DNA of 64,000 nucleotides. It comes from Madurella fahalii (lineage: Eukaryota; Ascomycota; Sordariomycetes; Sordariales). The notes under the pieces were generated by a model. It did no database searches. It was not told where the DNA came from and saw only the letters and a program-made list of their open reading frames with translations. The translations under genes and the position numbers were made by a program. The stretch lies in contig CM056877.1 in NCBI GenBank assembly GCA_029876055.1, positions 3,224,001-3,288,000 of the forward strand, written 5' to 3'. Position 1 is the first letter of the stretch. Each line of letters opens with the position of its first letter. Positions 1-11,277 of the stretch are shown here, piece after piece.

Positions 1-2042
1 TCCAATACTGCGCCGCGTATGGGAATCCATGGGCCACCGACCACTCCGACGTTGTCGAAGGCTCGTCAGTGGCAATCAGGCACTGGAGACAGGTCATAAG
101 GATGTCTAGGTGCTGTTGGCTTCTCGACCCCGGCTTCCACCAGCTACGAGATCCTGATTCGGCCGGGTCCGACTCGAGCCAGGTGCGGATTCGAGAATGA
201 CCGAAACGCACTTCGCCATGCTGAATCTGGATCAAGCCCCCGAAGTAACCAAGGACGTCGTATAAACCCTCTGAACCAGTAGTGCTGTCACCCTTCGCCA
301 AGTGTGACACAAGACGAAACTCGTCAGTCTTCAAGGGTTGGAGACACAATAATGTCCAGGTTAGGAGAGTTCTGACCCAGCATTGTTTGTTTGAAGGAAT
401 ACTAAACAAGACCGCATCAAAGACATGCTCCGGGATCGGGTTGTCAATGAGACGCCGGACAGGGTCGCCTTCGACAGCACTCGGCGGCCTGCGATCCCGA
501 GTAGTAACCCATTCTCGGATGATCCGTAAGAGGGCATCATCGTCACGGAAAGTGTTCAGAAGAACGGGAATTGAGGCTTGAAACGCTTCGTCGCTGGCGT
601 AGCCCCAGTAATTTTGGAGTAGCATTACGAAATTGACAGATAACTTCTCTTTTCCCCCTCCAAGGAGCTCGTGTTGGCGGCATGTGCACGGTATGCATGA
701 CCAGGGAGCTTCGAAAGGCCCGAGCGGGTGTTTTCATCGCCCCCTGATGTCATGGTGATGATGATTTTGCTAGACCATTCTTGCTCTCTTAATAAGGTCT
801 CCAGAAACGAGACGAATTTCCTGCCGGTATCGAGAGATCGATCGAGCCTGCCAATGACAAAGACACAATTTGTGTTGCTCCCGTTGGTAAGCCTGTCCCA
901 GTAGTGAATCAGATCCTCGGTGGTCCAGCTCTGGGTCGCTTGCAGAATGTCCAGCGTTCGGTTCACGTTCCGGTCTGCTCTGCCCATGCAATGATTGGCC
1001 AACTGGGAGATGCCGGTGCGAAGCATGTTCCTGAGAGAGCTGAAACGGCAATCATAAGGGTCGAACTGGAAGTGGATCACGCCGGCGGTGACTTTATCAC
1101 GTATGTAGGCGTAGAGGTGTTCTGATAGGTCGATGTTGTCGTCTGAGTGGACATGAAGGACGATGTCTTGCTCTGCCGCTAGGAAGTCGTCCAGAACTGG
1201 TATGGTGTCTGGGGCGCGAATGTCCATCGCGGGATATATTGGGGATGCCTGGGACGTCAGGGCGCGTAGCGTTCGCCCACGGTCTCCGTCTAGGACTTCA
1301 GCTGGCCGAGCGTTAGTAGGCAGCGCAAATAGCCCACAGCGACGCAGATGGGAAACTTACCAACCCAGTCAGTGCTCTTCATATTTCCGAAATAAGCGAC
1401 ATCTGCCCCGTTAAAGCGGGTCATGGTGGCATGCGGCCTCTTGCTCTAACCTTGGTTTCGAATGGGACGCCCAGCAGGAACATCGATGCTATTTCGGGTA
1501 CCTCACCAACATTAGAAACTGGTTTAATTGGTGACGACCAATGCTGAAATAGCAACGAAAAACGGAAGGGATACTCACCGGCTCAGACGATGTAGAATAT
1601 ATGTCAATGTCATATGATTGGACCAGCACCCTGGCCTGGATAAACAGGCCGTTCACCTCATCGATGGTCTCAGAAAGACTTTCAACAAGGGGAAAGAGTG
1701 GGACTATGAGGGAGGTATTGCCTAAGCTCTGCAGCATGTATCTGAGGAGATGGTCCCGCAGAGCATCCAAGCTCGATGGCCTGTGAGGGTATCCAAAAAA
1801 CATCTGTGCGCTTGTGAGACGAAAGTGTGTGAGAGAGAGAGATGGTTCATACACACCAGGACTCGGACGGCAGAAGACGAACCACTCAAAGTTTGAGGGA
1901 TCTTGAGTGGCAAGAACTAGGGCCTATGAAGTGGTTGATTAGTCGCGGCCCTCTTTGGTTTCGCGTGGGATTTTCTCAGACTAGGACTCACCGCTTTGAC
2001 TAGCAGACCACTGATGCCATGAGCAACAAGCATGATGGGTCG
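1..2042 (-). pseudogene. alpha/beta hydrolase-NACHT NLR-like gene, 3' end outside window, degenerate
   Basis: Fungal NLR-like protein read through several exons. The first recognisable exon (2042-1992) gives RPIMLVAHGISGLLVKA, the nucleophile-elbow region of the serine-hydrolase domain, with Gly where GxSxG has Ser. After introns at about 1991-1924 and 1854-1804 comes GMFFGYPHR, the equivalent of the FLGTPH motif. One or two further introns lie between 1578 and 1446 (junctions unsure). Exon 1445-1361 carries HATMTRFNG, the linker that normally precedes NACHT; a GTAAGT intron occupies 1360-1302. The NACHT-like part (1301 onward) has no clear P-loop, and Walker B is degenerate (CVFVIGRLDRS). 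A single-base frameshift near 640 is needed before the frame resumes and runs off the left edge with post-NACHT helical sequence (HGFPYAAQYW). The N-terminal part of the hydrolase is missing. Probably a pseudogene; a catalytically dead but expressed protein is less likely because of the frameshift. Confidence 0.7.
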
Positions 2043-2227
2043 CTAGCCTGATATTAAGATTAGCTGGCATTGGCGACATAATCGAGACGCTTGCTAGAGG
2101 AATCAAGCTAAGATATCATCGGTCACAACTAAATAAGAGTTGGGACCTTTCTCGGAAAGGGTGGTATAGAGGACAAAAAGAAAGACCAAACAAAAAAAAA
2201 AAAAGAAAAAAGAAGAGACAAACCACG
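2043..2227. other. short intergenic stretch with poly-A tract
   Basis: No gene seen. It contains an A-rich tract around 2190-2215 (T-rich on the minus strand) and marks the change from the NLR-like gene to AT-rich, RIP-type sequence. Confidence 0.5.
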
Positions 2228-3400
2228 TCACACTTCTCCCCCCGTAACCAATGAAGACATTCTAGCAGCTTTTTCGCCTCTTTTATAATGCGCCGACTCG
2301 TAAAAGAGCTGCCGAACGCGGCTCACTTGTCGTACCCGTATAATACGAGTATTATTACTCTGTGATTATAAATGCTCGGTAGCTTTTTTATTGATATTAC
2401 TTTGTTCGGTAAAGGTAGCTGCGAATACGCTATAGGTAACATAAGCCTTACTCTTATTTCACAGAATATTACGAATCTTGTTTTAGAAGTTGTTACTAAT
2501 CTTATAGTATTCTAGATTATCGCTCTTAATCTCCTTTTAAATAGAGTATCTGGTAGACCTGATACTAATCGGTATATCTAATACCTTTTACTACTCTTTC
2601 AAAATCAGGGAACTAGGAAGATAAGCCTATAATTTCAGCTACTCCTTTGTCTAAGGATATATTTATATCTTCAGAATGGTATATAAATAGCTTAACTGCC
2701 TCAAGATATTGGTCTCATATATTTACCGTCTTATATACTTCGATAATACTAATTTAATTATATAGGTTCGAATACTATACTACTAATAATGCTGTAGGCT
2801 TATAGGAGACCTGCTATAGATAACTCGAAACTATTTTATTGATCTATGCCTTAACCTCCTAATATTATCCTTCTCCTTCTCGAAATGCTGTATTTATACG
2901 GTGTATTTATTATACTCGAGTATATAGGAGCTCCTTCCAACGGATAAGAGCTCTGTAATAGATTTAGATTTGATTCTAGTATCAATCCACTTTTGGTATA
3001 TCGCTATCTAGCTCTAGATATTCGAATCGTAAGTCCTATCGATTGTGCCCGACACGGGTGTTACTAATCTGGTCGAGGAGGCTGTTGCGTAGTGCTCTGA
3101 TCGCCTTACTGGAAGCTCCTGCTTTTCGAACTTCGTGATATCGGGTAGCAAAGGAACGCTCAAAAATAGCTCCCTGATGCTTGCGTCAGCATTGATCTTA
3201 TCCCAGAGGTTAGCTGTTACGGGGTTTGGCACTAGGTCAGACCAGGTAGCCCAGATCCTGGGGTCCCCGTGACCTCTGGGATTCTGGAGCCTTCTGCGGG
3301 CACTGGCCCGCTTCCTGTCATATATTTCGGTGCTCCCGCACGCTCTACCCAGAGCTTTCTTAGACAGCGCAAATTTTATCTTTGAAATCCCACGTAACAA
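2228..3400 (-). pseudogene. unknown protein gene, 3' two-thirds RIP-mutated
   Basis: One reading frame of about 390 codons runs on the minus strand from an ATG at 3400 to a TGA at 2230-2228. The first 128 codons (3400-3017) are open and have normal GC content, starting MLRGISKIKFALSKKALG. The rest stays in the same frame but is AT-rich and interrupted by many TAG, TAA and TGA codons, the pattern expected when CAG, CAA, CGA and TGG codons suffer C-to-T changes. Near the C-terminus the frame is open again and basic. I do not recognise the family. It may belong to a retroelement, since the DNA to its right (3400-3670) contains CGTAACA sequences that resemble LTR ends. That this is decayed coding sequence is well supported; its identity is not. 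Confidence 0.55.
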
Positions 3401-4204
3401 CCGGAGCCGACAGCCCAGAATGAACTGACGACAATATCGTCACCCCCGACGACAGGGCATCGCTATTACGCCAGAGAAGGGCAACGCAACAACAGCACAG
3501 TTACAGAGATCGACTACAGAGATTGACAACAGAGACAGCAGAGCCACAGAACCGCAGAGACAGCAGAGCCAGAGAGCCGCAGAGACAGCATTCAGCAGTA
3601 CCGCTTCCTCGTCAAGACCGACACCTAGGAGGCCCTTAGTTACGAGACATCTCATTCCCCGTAACAAGTGGTATTTAGTACCCAGAATCAAGCAGACAAC
3701 ACCGTCATTCCCTACAATGGGATATCGTCTTTGCACCAAAGAAGAGCGCCATCGAGCACAGCCATCGAGCACAGCAACAGACAGCATATTCGAAGAGCGG
3801 ACTGCAACGTCGGACCTGACACAGATTTTCCCATATAACTTTATACGATACCATCCCTCGCATAAAGATACGCGACTTCTTCGCTCAATGCGACGACCCT
3901 CTTGCTAGGCCTATCGTCGTCCGGCCCGGCTCTCATCAATCCGACAATGCGGCCCTTATCAAGTCTTGATAACCCAGCCCTCCTTACCTCTCTTCTTTTC
4001 CTTTCTTTCTTAACAAAAACCCCAGTATCAGCCCAGTCAAATTCAACAACCTACCCGCCTGACTAGCAGACAGCTCTATTAGCCTTGCCCGCTTGACGGC
4101 CCTGACGACTCCGATGGCCCCGACCGCCTTGACGAACCCGATGCTCTATATACAGCGAGGCGTGTCTGCCTAGGCAGTGGTCGCCTTATAGAAACCGTAG
4201 GAAA
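3401..4204. other. unassigned RIP-affected stretch
   Basis: No gene can be supported. It contains an imperfect low-complexity repeat (3520-3600) and, near 3660-3690, GTAACA followed by a TGGTAT-like string, reminiscent of an LTR end plus a primer-binding site. The following plus-strand sequence to about 4200 is rich in Pro/Asp/Arg codons with stops and could be a decayed gag. Its right boundary, near CTATAG at about 4205, abuts the truncated GMC oxidoreductase. Confidence 0.3.
3520..3600. repeat. imperfect CAGAGACAGCAGAGCC-type repeat
   Basis: Several diverged copies of a roughly 16-30 bp purine-rich unit built from CAGAGACAGCAGAGC and AGAGCCGCAGAGA. Low-complexity tract with no clear coding role. 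Confidence 0.5.
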
Positions 4205-4831
4205 CTATAGATATTGGTGTTGTCCTGCCGTCCGCGGCCGACACATTCCTACGTAAACCCGTACTTCTCCACGATAGGGGCCGGCGGCAGCGTGAACGTT
4301 AATCATTTCTTAGGATACTGGAGTAACCCTCCGAAATCCTATGTGTGCGGGCCCTCCTCGAATTATGTGGCCCCAGGGCGTGCCTACGTATCGAAATTGA
4401 CGCGGGAGCCGCGATCGAAGAACATGTTACTGATGGCGCTGCCCCCGCCCACAACCTGCCGGCAAGTACCGTGGCCGTTTTTTTTCTCGACTTTCCGGTT
4501 TCGGAGCGGCGAGAAGGCCTATCGCGACGTGCCCGTGCTGGAGCCGCCTTGGATGGTCTGTGGGGGGGTCGAATATCCCGGGAGCGTATCGACCGTGTTA
4601 TACTTAACGACTAGGACCGTCTTGTCAGGGAGGGGATTCGGTGAGGTGGTCCGCGATTGTCAGGCCGTTGGTTCCGCTGCCGATGATGACGAAGTACGTA
4701 TTGCGCACGGAGCTCTGACGGGGGGAGAGCTGGCGCTTGGTCATCTCGGGAGGATTGAGACGAGCAGCGAAGGTTCTAGCTGCCAGTGAGGCGACAAGGA
4801 TGGAAGTCATTGATGCCATAGTTGTCGTCAT
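4205..4831 (-). pseudogene. GMC oxidoreductase, N-terminal remnant, RIP-mutated
   Basis: The ATG at 4831 opens a signal-peptide-like N-terminus followed by YFVIIGSGTNGLTIADHL, the FAD-binding Rossmann motif of glucose-methanol-choline oxidoreductases. A one-base frameshift near 4625 leads into TVLVVKYNT, and the same frame later gives VVGGGSAISNMFFDRGS, the second GMC signature. At least six in-frame stops follow (after TSR, FDT, AT, HT, PKK and FT), several where Trp is expected, matching TGG to TAG/TGA. Homology ends near 4205, so only about a third of the usual ~600-residue enzyme remains. Family members are secreted flavin alcohol/aryl oxidases or biosynthetic enzymes. Clearly non-functional. 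Confidence 0.8.
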
Positions 4832-5288
4832 TGCGCGGTAACGTGTAAAGGAGGCGGAACCTCAATCTCATCGTCGAGTGGGTGGCACAAATAGCTAGTA
4901 AGGGGCAGGTATACTAAGTGCATCTATAAAGACCTGTCTGGAAAATAGAAAAGCTCGGAAATGTAGTATTTTGCTCTCATAAGGGGTAGGTAAGGAACTT
5001 CTAGGGGTTGGTCCCGGCCTCTATCCCTATCCGGCAAGCCGGCTCATTGCCGTAGCGGTCGGGTTCCCCCCCCCCTCCCCCCTCCTTTGACCGTCCCGTC
5101 CGTGGCGCGTAACCAACCTGTTTAGGGCTGGCCGCACGTCCAGGCTCACTGATCATAAATACATAGCCTACTATCATTACCGAAGCATTCGAGACGCTGT
5201 TACAGCCGCGGTATATTGTGTGTGATACTAGTATAAATACGACCTCCTGCCTTTGGGTACAACGGCAAGGTATTGAGCTGGGATCGTG
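4832..5288. other. intergenic region between diverging gene remnants
   Basis: No gene seen. It separates the GMC remnant (minus) from the small membrane-protein gene (plus), so it probably held both promoters. A pyrimidine tract lies at 5068-5090 and a TATA-like GTATAAATA at about 5231, some 55 bases before the downstream ATG. Confidence 0.5.
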
Positions 5289-5809
5289 ATGTTCACTACC
5301 TTCGTAAGGATAACGGTTGCTACTCCAACCACGGGCAAGCGATTTGATCGACCTTGGGCTTTCTCTTTCCCAATTTCTCTATGTCGGTGCATATCTGCTC
5401 GTTGGGTGGAGCGGGCCGATGAATGTAGAGATTGAGATACTTTTGTGGTGTATTTTTAGGCTTCACGCTTGCTGCGCCGTGGGCTTATATCACAGGGTCT
5501 TGCGGCTTTGTTGTTGCGTGGATTCTCAGTTTTATTCGTATTTCCATAATAATTCTTCTTGTGGCCGCAGTGATGTTCCTGTTTTGATATGTACTGAAGT
5601 GGATCTTTCTAACCATTAAAGTACGGGCTCGAAAGCTGGTGCGGTCACCTCGCGTCCCTATCTGGCTTCGCTGGGTGTTTGTTATCCTGGCGGGTATTGT
5701 CTTTCTTCTGCTTATGATTGTATATTTTCTTATAACTCCGGGTGGTAGTCTTCTTTTCCTTAGAGAGAGGCTGGTATGGTGGGGCAATGCAATAAAGGAT
5801 ACAAACTAG
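5289..5809 (+). pseudogene. small predicted membrane protein, two exons, one in-frame TGA
   Basis: ATG at 5289 opens MFTTFVRITVATPTTGKR; the frame reaches a candidate GTAGAG...TTTTTAG intron (about 5424-5458, only 35 bp, so doubtful). It continues as a hydrophobic segment (PWAYITGSCGFVVAWILSF, then a run of I/L/V), a TGA stop, a basic loop (VRARKLVRSPRVPIWLRW) and a second hydrophobic helix, ending at TAG 5807-5809. The TGA sits where TGG (Trp) would be one RIP-type transition away. Family not recognised; topology suggests at least two membrane helices. It may be a decayed gene or have a small intron around the stop. Confidence 0.4.
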
Positions 5810-5929
5810 CTGTACTGTACATATAAATGCCTGCTTAGGGTAGTATCAAGAGAGCTATTAGACTAAGCCTGTCCTACACTAGTAGATACAGATCAAGATA
5901 TATCAGCTAGGAGGACTTTCTACAGTCCC

Positions 5930-6670
5930 TTCGAGCTTAGCTAGCTAAAGACCGCAGGCCCAATACAGATTCTACTCTATTATACCTATCTAGGTTTATC
6001 GGGTCGCTCTTCAAGCTTCGACTATTGGCTTACGGATATACACTTGTTGCCAAAGGTATAGAGACCGGACACCTTGGGCGTCTATCGTATAAAAAGGACG
6101 TTTACAACCAGTTGCAATATCTATAGAAAAACCACGTCCCCGTATATCTTAGCCTAATAAATCTCGTTTTGCTATACTACTATAATAGCGGTGAATTCAA
6201 GCACTTCCTACTGTTTAGCTAGGTCGGGCAGCCCCTATCCAGATGTATCGACGGACTCGACAAGACACGCGCCGTAGATTTAGCAACCAAGGCGTATACC
6301 GAACTTCATCGGCTACAGGTCCTCTACATTGACGTAGAGCCTTGCAACGTCCTATACAAAGTAATCGGCGGGACTCTTCATAGTTGTCGATTTTGAGCGG
6401 GCAGAGTTGCGCGGTCGCCAACCTCTTGGCTTGATCAGCCCAAACGGCCAAAGCCGGAAGATGAAGCGTGATTGGATGGCATAGAAGCAAGGAAAAGAGG
6501 GAGACGACTTCACGAAGGAGTTGCAATCTGTCGTCGAGCGCGTTTCGATGCGTTTTGATGATGACGTGCCAAGTGGCTTGAGACAATCAGGGAGCAGCAG
6601 GGACCAGCATGCTAGGGGTTCATCTCTAATGCGCTTCGCCAAACCGCCTCGCCATGCGGTCAAGCAGTAA
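5930..6670 (+). pseudogene. fungal protein-kinase-like gene, RIP-mutated
   Basis: A plus-strand frame gives AYGYTLVAKGIE, later DVYNQLQYL, HVPVYLSLINLV, VLYIDVEPCNVLY and, after a one-base shift near 6370, GLFIVVDFERAELRGRQPLG. This is the layout of the kinase-fold proteins common in Pezizomycotina: the catalytic-loop HxDxxxxN is present as Y-I-D-V-E-P-C-N (His to Tyr = CAC to TAC) and the VDFERA motif corresponds to DFG. In-frame TAG codons replace probable Gln/Trp positions. The frame ends with TAA at 6668-6670. The N-terminal limit is uncertain. A dead gene; the living relatives are poorly characterised. Confidence 0.65.
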
Positions 6671-7381
6671 GAATGGGTATCGTCATAGCCTAGAAGTCCT
6701 CTTTTATAGCAATTGACTATCTACACACACTCACCACACTGAAACACCCCAGCCGTTGGCTCCCGCTTGTTCCGAGAGGTGCTCTCACCCACAGCCAAGT
6801 GGTGCATCGCCAGCCCTCGCCCATCAAGCCTGGTGCGAGCTGTTGAGAAGACGGAAATGTATTTCTCATAGGGTGGAAGCAACCCTTCCGGCACCAGCAA
6901 ATTGTGCCACCCGGAGTGCGGGCCATTTCATGATCAACCGTTGCCCGACGGTGTCTCAGGTACTCGCTATCACGTGACATTGTTTACTTACCCCTGAACT
7001 CACACCGCAGACTCCAAAGGGTTTGAGAAGTCACGCGCCTCGCGCAAACGATCATCGGTTTGTCGAGCAACGTTGCGATCAGCCCTCATGAGTCCATTCC
7101 AGCCATGGTCATGATAGGATGGGCGACACAGAAGCAGAGGGAGATGAAAAGATCGAGGGGCTGGTCTCGTTTATTGAGTATTACTCAGGCCCTGGCCACA
7201 CTCCCTTCGTCCTAGGTACACTCGTTGTAAGGTAAGAGACAACCGGCTCGTTGGATGGCAGTGGAGATTAATTGTTCAAACCGGCAGGTTTCAACGACGC
7301 GCAACGGTCAAGGCGGGGAGCAGTTTGCAAGCTGGCGTAGGACGGGGTCTTGGCATTTGGAATCCAGGAGATCACGTTCAG
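6671..7381. other. no firmly supported gene
   Basis: Open stretches occur on the minus strand at 6717-6980; one frame gives LPPYEKYISVFSTARTRL and is bordered by a GTGAGT donor, so a small exon is possible. I cannot identify it, and nothing else here stands out. Confidence 0.3.
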
Positions 7382-10300
7382 TTAATGACCTACTCGAGAG
7401 TACGCGACACAGATTGTGTTTAGCGGACCAAGGCAACACGGATATCCACCCAGATCCAGCATACAGTTTGCAACCTTAACATCAGAGCTCCAGGCCTCCA
7501 CCCGCGAACTCTCCCGTACCGCGTGCCGGTCCCGCCAGAAATGCGCCGGAACTCCTCGTCTCTCCTCTCGTGCCGGGCGAGGATAGCGCGTTCGGCCGGA
7601 TGCAGGGACACAAGCTCGTAATGCTTCGACGCGTGTACCTGGCCGCACCGAAAAGTCCGGCCGCGGACCTGGGTCCGGAGAGCTTCGGAGAAGGGGAGGT
7701 AGACCGAGACACTGTAGCAGGCCTTCTGCATGCCGTTTACCCCCTCACCGCAGATGCCCATGACTCCTATCAGGATGGACGGCTTGTTGCCCGGATCCTC
7801 GAAGCTCACCGGCCTGAGCGCCTTGTCGATGGTCTCCTGCCGGCTTGAGTTGTTGGCGGCGGTGAGGAGGTGGATGTTTCAGCGGTCGGACCAACGCCTG
7901 TCCGCGTACAACGCGAGCAGGATCGCGACTCCGGGGCGCGAACAAAGAAAACGACGTGTTTCTTGATCGGGCCTTTGATTCCCTCCCACGATTTGTCGTC
8001 AAGCGGGTAGCCGAACCCCTTGGCGGGCCTGGAACCGTCTGCTATGGCCGCCTCAAGAATCTTTTCTATTTCGGCAAATTTGGCGCTTCCTTCGCACAGG
8101 TGGTCAATGGCATGCGAGCTCGCGGCCTCATGCTGGATACGACCCTGGGGGGTCAAGTATTTCGGGTTGTTTGCGTGGTCCGCCGTGATCCACCGCTCCC
8201 ATCCATCTCTGATAATAGCCAGCGTTTCTTGCCCAATGTGGGACCGTTGCAGCCGAGACGGGTGGACAAATGTCGCCCCGTAGAGCTGGGAGAGAAACCC
8301 ATCGGTCTTGGTAAGCTTGTTGAACATATTCCGGGCATCAGCATGGCCTAACAAGCACGGGTGGTTGCGGTTAGCAGACAGTTGATAGAGGGAGCTCTCG
8401 TAGCACCAGGCACGAAGAGCACACGCCCAAACGGCACGGTGAAGCACGGTCAGGGTCAGACTTACCGTCACCAGCAGCATGCTTTATAGACCGGACTATG
8501 TTAGCCCACTGCTCCCGTTCCGAATCTCCCAGAGGTTCCCAGCCGCAATCAATCATTGTGCACTCGGTGGAAGGCAGTGCACACTCCATCTCGCCCAGAA
8601 ACCGCGACTCCACGGTCTGCCGCGTCATAAAACCGGCCGAAAAGTCCTTCAAGCCTGCAAACACCTTGTTTGACCCCTCGTTGTCCTCGTCAATGGCATC
8701 GCCCCCTCCGGAATCGTCGGGGCGAGGCCCGCGGACCCTACGGGCGCTGTTGAGGGCAGACACCAGCTCGTCGAACCGGGCTCGGCGCATGGTGGCATGC
8801 CTCTCGTGAATCCTGCTCTCCCAAGACTTGGGGAGGATGAACTTCAGTGGGCCCATCAGACTAGCCTTCAAGTCGTTGGTGAAAGGAGTCGCGCTCATGA
8901 ACAGGCTCACCATTTGGCGGCCCGTCCCGGAGGGCTGACGGCGACCGAGCTTCTCCATGGTCTTGTAGACGATGGTGTTTTCCCGCTTTATGCGGTGGAA
9001 TTCGTCTAGGATCAGCATCCTGCACCAGAGCGGCCAAAACACCTTCAAACGGCGCTGCTTCTTGCGACTCCGCTCGTCAAACTAGAACGAGGAGGTGAGG
9101 CGTGCTACCAGGGAGTTTGCAGGGTGCAGGGCGCCGGCCTCGGAGGGAAGGACGACGAGGAGGTGCCGCTTCTCAAACCACATCTCCTTCTCGTCGGATG
9201 TATACTCAATCGTTGTATCCTGCAGCCTCAAGCCGGCTTGGCAAGGTTCGTAACCAACATTGACGCTCTCAAAAGGATCGCTGGTCGTCTTCTGTTCGCA
9301 ATGCCCGCTCCCAGTCCTCTGGAGCTCGACGGTTTAATGGGCTTTACCACAATCTTAGGCGGCTTCCCGAACGGCATGTCACGGATGGAGTCGTGCCTGA
9401 CCACGTGGACAAAGCCGCAATCCGTTCCGTCCGGCAGCCGGACGACCCGCTCCAGGAACTCCTCGGCGGCCCTGCGGGCACCTGTCAGAGTGCTTTTTGG
9501 CGCAAGGAAGAGTGTTATCCCCTGGGCCAGCCCGCGGTGAATTGCTGACATAAGCGAGCGCGGCCGGCAGACGCAGTGCTGGTAGCCGAATTGAGCGGCC
9601 AGGGGACACGTAGCCGGTTCACCTCGGCAGAGGAGGCCCACGACCTCCACCGTACGCAGGACCGCGACAATGGCTAGTGATACCATGGTCTTCCCAAACC
9701 CGGTGTCCAGCGCATTGATGTAACCGATCCGGCCCTGCCCGTACGTCGCATTGAGAAAGCGCCAGACCCCGTGCATCTGGCCGCGGCGCAAGGTCCGTTT
9801 CGTACCGTACAACATCTTTCCCATGCCCTTCTCACCAAGCGCCGGGCTGTATGCGAAGAACTTGCATGTCTCGTCCCATTCCTCCGGGGTTCCGCCGAGT
9901 GTTATGGCGGTCAGGGCGGGTTGGACCACCGATACGTCGAAATCCGGATCGTTGGGCTCTGCTTCGGCGGCATCGTTCTCGTCACCCCTGGTGGTGGACG
10001 CCGCCCGAGAGCAACAAGGCGAGCCATTGTGCAGGCAGATGACCGAATCATCGGACGAGATAGAAATAACCTCGGCAGCTGTTCCCTCGCCAACATCCGC
10101 ATCGTGCCGATGTGAATCGGATAACTGGCGCTGAAGCTGTTCTTCATGGTCCGTGAAGGTAGGATCTCGTGTAGCCGAATCGTGCATTTCGTTGTCGCTG
10201 GAATCCACCTCCTCTAACGCCAAGCAACTATTACCGGAGGGCCGGGAACTTAGACCGTACAGGTCTGAGGTGAGGGAAACAGGAGGAGCAGCCTCTCCGT

Positions 10301-11015
10301 CTCTGAGAGAACCAGAGTGTAGCGTCTCTGGGGCGAGCGTGTCGCTGTCGTACGCTTCCGCATTCGGCTTTTGATCGCTGGGTTGGACAGGAGTCCCGGC
10401 GGCCGGGTCCGCACCGATGCCGGATGCTCTGTCAACTTCAGGAGGTTGCGGTTGCAGGGGGAGGACGGCCGCCTGTGGCGCCACCCGAGATGGAGTTGCC
10501 CTCGGGCGTTTCACGCAAATAGCGACAGGGTAGAATCCAGTCGCCGAATTCGTCGTCCCGATCCAGGCCCAGCTGGCACGCACTATTGAGAGCCCGGCGG
10601 AAAAGTGGCGACTCGCTGGTTTCCACGCATCTCTGGTTGATGCCACGGCGATCGATGCTTACACGAAGCACCCAGTCGTGGGGGCCCGCAGCCGCGTCGG
10701 GTTGGGCGGCAGAACTGGTGGCTACAGGTCGTCTACCGTGGCCTCCCAGAGCGCCTTGATGACGGCGTCGACGTTGATGCACTGATCCGTCCGCTTCTAT
10801 ACCAGCTGACCTTGCTGCGGAAGGGCGCGCTCTTCGGACAAGACAAGCCGAGCAAATGCTTGGTACCGTACAAAAACCGTGCTGTTTACACTCTGGTGTT
10901 TTTTGGCAGGTCGGCCAGTTTTCTTTCGTCTCTCTTTCTGGGCCAGAAATCGGAAAGGACTCGGGTGGTCGCTGCCCTTTGCTAAGGCCGCTCTGAACTT
11001 GCCATCCAAACTCAC
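7382..11015 (-). pseudogene. SNF2/DEAD-like helicase, multiple frameshifts
   Basis: Helicase motifs occur in order on the minus strand. An N-terminal block (11015-10440) contains GLDRDDEFGDWILPCRYL, followed by a Ser/Glu-rich linker. Motif I is NALDTGFGKTMVSLAI near 9690-9720, motif Ia LFLAPKSTL near 9510, motif II ILDEFHRI near 9000 and motif III MSATPF near 8890. An intron with GTAAGT donor and CTGCTAAC branch lies at 8465-8348 and splices in phase. The C-terminal helicase block at 7420-7809 has ILIGVMGICGEGVN and QVRGRTFRCGQ (motifs V and VI), ending at 7382. Between blocks the frame shifts by one base near 10480, 9235, 7930 and 7560, and in-frame stops appear near 10797, 10740, 9080 and 7880, several replacing Trp or Gln. 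The family remodels nucleoprotein or translocates on DNA; this copy should be non-functional unless the assembly is faulty. Confidence 0.75.
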
Positions 11016-11277
11016 AGCCTAAGCCACACAGTCACATTGTTGCCCCCGAGATGGCTTTCCGGTCTTGCAGATTGGAATGGGCAGTTGTGCAAAAGGTGCA
11101 CGTGCCTTCTTGTTCCCTCAAGCCTCATATTCCAACATCACACCAGGCGCTAAAAGGCGCTCGGACCGCTCGCTTATGATCCTTTGCACAGGCTCGACAG
11201 GTAAGCACGCATTTCTTCGAACCTTCGTCCTCCAACAAATTGCCAATCGTGTTGTTGTGACGTTGGCTGCACCAGCG
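11016..11277. promoter_or_regulatory. divergent promoter region, helicase / REase-like gene
   Basis: About 260 bp separate the probable helicase start (minus) from the ATG at 11278 (plus), so the two genes probably shared this control region. No TATA box or recognisable operator stands out. Confidence 0.35.

Noticed and set aside
6215..6663. Long minus-strand frames at 6215-6586 and 6352-6663
   Set aside because: They lie antisense to the kinase-like remnant, whose family motifs (VDFERA, the IDVEPCN loop) are much stronger evidence for the plus strand.
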